Shown here: piece by piece, positions 5,337 through 6,875 of the stretch
How the letters are laid out: every line of letters begins with the position of its first letter
Position numbering within the stretch: the first letter of the stretch is position 1
Source of the DNA: Elstera litoralis
GTDB taxonomy: Bacteria > Pseudomonadota > Alphaproteobacteria > Elsterales > Elsteraceae
Length of the DNA: 6,875 bases
NCBI RefSeq assembly: GCF_000963705.1
Contig: NZ_LAJY01000318.1
Coordinates: forward strand, 1-6,875
Direction of reading: 5' to 3'
The notes under the pieces: model-generated
Databases searched by the model: none
Told to the model about the DNA's origin: nothing
The model's input: only the letters and a program-made list of their open reading frames with translations
Position numbers and translations under genes: made by a program

Positions 5337-6167
5337 ATGCTGCGCGTCGCCCTGATCCAGCAGACCGCCGAGCGGGAGTTCGCGCCGAATCTGGCCTTTC
5401 TGGAGGACCAGATTCGCGATGCTGCCGCCCAAGGCGCACGCTTTATTCTGACGCCGGAAAACTGCGCGATGCTGGAGCCGGACCGCGAGGCGCATCGCGC
5501 CAAAGCACGCACCGAAGAGACCCACCCGCTGCCGCCGCTCTTCGCCCGGCTGGCCCAGGAAACCGGGGCTTTTCTGCTGGCGGGCTCGATTGCGGTGAAA
5601 GTCGAGGGCGATAAACTCGCCAACCGCGCGCTGCTGTTCGCGCCCGACGGCAGCATCGCCGCGCGCTACGATAAGATCCATCTGTTCGATGTCGATCTTG
5701 CCAATGGCGAAAGCTACCGCGAATCGGCGCTGATCGCCGCCGGTAGCGCGGCGGTGACGGTGAAGACGCCGCTCGCCAACCTCGGCCTTAGCGTTTGTTA
5801 CGATCTGCGCTTTGCCGCGCTGTTTCGCGCGCTGGCCCAGGCGGGGGCCGAGATTATCACCATTCCCTCCGCCTTCACGGTGCCGACCGGCGAGGCCCAT
5901 TGGCACGTGCTCTTGCGCGCGCGGGCGATTGAAACCGGCGGCTTCGTCCTCGCCCCGGCCCAAACCGGCACCCATGCCGAGGGCCGCCGCACCTACGGCC
6001 ATTCGCTGATCGTCAGCCCCTGGGGAGAGGTTCTCGCCGATGGGGGAGACGCGCCCGGCCTTGTGATCGCCGATCTCGATTTGGCGGAGGTGGCGAAAGC
6101 CCGCCAGCGCATCCCGTCGCTCACCCACGACCGGCCCTTTACGCCGCCCTCTTTTCTTTCCGCCTAA
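5337..6167 (+). CDS. Carbon-nitrogen hydrolase (nitrilase superfamily), likely deaminated-glutathione amidase type
   Basis: This 276-aa protein is a complete nitrilase-fold enzyme with the catalytic triad in place: Glu41 (LTPEN), Lys113 (YDKIHLFDVD) and Cys154 (LSVCYDLRF). A fourth conserved stretch is PSAFTVPTGEAHWHVLLRARAIE, with the Glu often needed for catalysis. The FDVD after the Lys motif and the TGEAHW block are typical of the Nit1/Nit2 branch, whose mammalian and bacterial members hydrolyse deaminated glutathione, a faulty product of transaminases. Location beside glutaredoxin fits, but an omega-amidase or other amidase is possible. ATG 5337 was chosen because the family starts at LRVALIQQT; the longer frame from 5217 overlaps grxC. 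The stop is 19 bp before the DUF1178 gene. Confidence 0.9.
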   Translation: MLRVALIQQTAEREFAPNLAFLEDQIRDAAAQGARFILTPENCAMLEPDREAHRAKARTEETHPLPPLFARLAQETGAFLLAGSIAVKVEGDKLANRALLFAPDGSIAARYDKIHLFDVDLANGESYRESALIAAGSAAVTVKTPLANLGLSVCYDLRFAALFRALAQAGAEIITIPSAFTVPTGEAHWHVLLRARAIETGGFVLAPAQTGTHAEGRRTYGHSLIVSPWGEVLADGGDAPGLVIADLDLAEVAKARQRIPSLTHDRPFTPPSFLSA

Positions 6168-6186
6168 GCCGCCTTATTTAATTTCT

Positions 6187-6636
6187 ATGATCGTCTATAG
6201 CCTGCTGTGCTCGGCCGAGCATGAATTTGAAGCTTGGTTCCGGAGTAGCGCCGCTTTCGACGAGCAGGCCGCGACGGGTGCCGTTGCCTGCCCGATGTGC
6301 GGCGACACGCACATTCGTAAAGCGCTGATGGCACCGGCGATCCGCCCTTCGTCGAAAGCCGCCGCAAAACCCGTGGAAGAGGCGCGCGCGACCCCCACGG
6401 CCCAAGAGTCCGACCAACAGGCCGCCGTCGTGCAGGTGCTGCGCGAAATGCGCCGCAAGATCGAAAGCGACTGCGAGTATGTCGGCGATAATTTTGCCGA
6501 AGAAGCCCGCAAAATCCATTACGGCGAAGTAGAAGCCCACGGCATCTACGGCGAAAGCACCGACGCCGACCGCGAGGCGCTGGCCGAAGAGGGGATCGAA
6601 GTTGGTCGGATTCCCTGGGTGCCGCTGGAGAATTAA
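6187..6636 (+). CDS. DUF1178-family protein with zinc-ribbon-like N-terminus
   Basis: This 149-aa protein begins MIVYSLLC and has Cys8, His12 and a CPMC pair (Cys35 and Cys38), a likely zinc-binding knuckle also seen in regulatory 'FmdB-like' zinc ribbons. A low-complexity Ala/Pro linker (about 51-75) separates it from a conserved helical C-terminal part, VLREMRRKIESDCEYVGDNFAEEARKIHYGE, ending EEGIEVGRIPWVPLEN. This matches the DUF1178 family, common in alpha- and betaproteobacteria, whose function is unknown. It is the third gene after grxC and the amidase, in the order often seen in alphaproteobacteria. No clear ribosome-binding site is seen in the 19-bp gap. A role linked to thiols, metals or amide repair is only an inference from position. 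Confidence 0.85.
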   Translation: MIVYSLLCSAEHEFEAWFRSSAAFDEQAATGAVACPMCGDTHIRKALMAPAIRPSSKAAAKPVEEARATPTAQESDQQAAVVQVLREMRRKIESDCEYVGDNFAEEARKIHYGEVEAHGIYGESTDADREALAEEGIEVGRIPWVPLEN

Positions 6637-6809
6637 AGCGTTTTAGCGGAACACGGGGGGCATCCGCTTCCTTGGCAGCTCCTGTCGACAGAATGGTCCG
6701 CGACCAACTTATAGATACATTCTGCAATTAAATTTTATTGCAATTTAAACTCTTTTTTTACATGTCGCTTGTAGTTATGCGCTAGAATTACTGGATTGGA
6801 GTGCCGAAA
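6637..6809 (+). promoter_or_regulatory. AT-rich upstream region of the Tat-signal gene
   Basis: Base composition drops sharply to AT-rich from about 6708 to 6790, unlike the rest of the window, marking a promoter region. It contains a 10-bp palindrome CTGTCGACAG (6682-6691), a direct repeat GCAATTAAA (6724-6732) and GCAATTTAAA (6740-6749), a T7 run at 6753-6759 and a -10-like TAGAAT at 6783-6788. No matching -35 box is clear, so the exact promoter is unsure. GGAG at 6798-6801 is the ribosome-binding site, 8 nt before ATG 6810. Confidence 0.4.
6645..6668 (+). terminator. Hairpin after the DUF1178 gene, weak terminator candidate
   Basis: AGCGGA at 6645-6650 pairs with TCCGCT at 6663-6668 around a 12-base loop, 8 bp after the stop codon. 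No T-run follows, so it is at best a weak or Rho-assisted end of the grxC operon. Confidence 0.25.
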
Positions 6810-6875
6810 ATGAACCGACGTGACTTTTGCAGGCTTACCCTTACATCCACAGCAATAGGGCTCTTCTCCAAAGAG
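6810..6875 (+). CDS. Start of a Tat-exported protein gene (partial, runs off the window)
   Basis: ATG 6810, preceded by GGAG at 8 nt, opens a frame without stops to the end of the window: 22 residues beginning MNRRDFCRLTLTSTAIGLFS. The NRRDF twin-arginine followed by a moderately hydrophobic stretch is a Tat signal peptide start, so the product is probably folded in the cytoplasm and exported to the periplasm, often with a bound cofactor. The Cys at position 7 lies before the hydrophobic core and is not a lipobox. The enzyme class cannot be told from this fragment. Confidence 0.65.
   Translation, partial: MNRRDFCRLTLTSTAIGLFSKE

Noticed and set aside
5259..6128. 289-aa minus-strand open frame opposite the amidase gene
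   Set aside because: Gly/Arg-rich composition typical of antisense shadow frames in GC-rich DNA; the plus strand has a full catalytic triad.
6185..6727. 180-aa minus-strand open frame opposite the DUF1178 gene
   Set aside because: Arg-rich shadow frame with no recognisable motif; the plus-strand gene explains the region.

Overview
The window is GC-rich chromosomal DNA from an alphaproteobacterium, probably Rhodospirillales-like. The evidence is the FtsZ C-terminal tail, an alphaproteobacterial-style PmbA, the run of glutaredoxin 3, nitrilase-family amidase and DUF1178 protein, and a palindrome resembling an Irr (iron control element) box. Genus cannot be fixed from sequence alone. No tRNA, rRNA, CRISPR array, transposase or phage gene is visible.

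Layout. Bases 2-136 are the last 44 codons of ftsZ. A 235-bp GC-rich gap follows that can fold into a chain of hairpins. Next is a tight plus-strand run: pmbA (372-1709), a GNAT acetyltransferase (1712-2164), a BaiN/HI0933-like flavoprotein (2161-3363) and the periplasmic lipoprotein chaperone lolA (3377-4051). Gaps or overlaps are 2 bp, a 4-bp GTGA overlap and 13 bp, so this is probably one operon. It ends at a hairpin plus T-tract near 4061-4089. lolA appears to carry a one-base deletion near codon 201: the conserved C-terminal LolA residues continue in the -1 frame to a stop at 4033-4035.

Convergent to this, on the minus strand, is a two-gene toxin-antitoxin module. It has a ParE-type toxin (4106-4405) and, upstream and overlapping by ATGA, a 151-aa antitoxin (4402-4857). 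The antitoxin C-terminus resembles PaaA2, and its N-terminus resembles the plasmid 'ParC partition-associated' family.

After a 214-bp divergent intergenic region, a second plus-strand operon runs grxC (5072-5329), a carbon-nitrogen hydrolase (5337-6167) and a DUF1178 zinc-ribbon-like protein (6187-6636). Its promoter candidate has a 15-bp perfect palindrome over the -10 box, resembling an Irr operator. This suggests iron-responsive control of a thiol and glutathione-repair operon. The last 240 bp are AT-rich upstream sequence leading into the first 22 codons of a gene with a twin-arginine signal (6810 to the window end).

The window is mostly housekeeping. The points most worth a second look are the fused antitoxin, the probable iron box on grxC, the lolA frameshift and the structured ftsZ-pmbA intergenic region.
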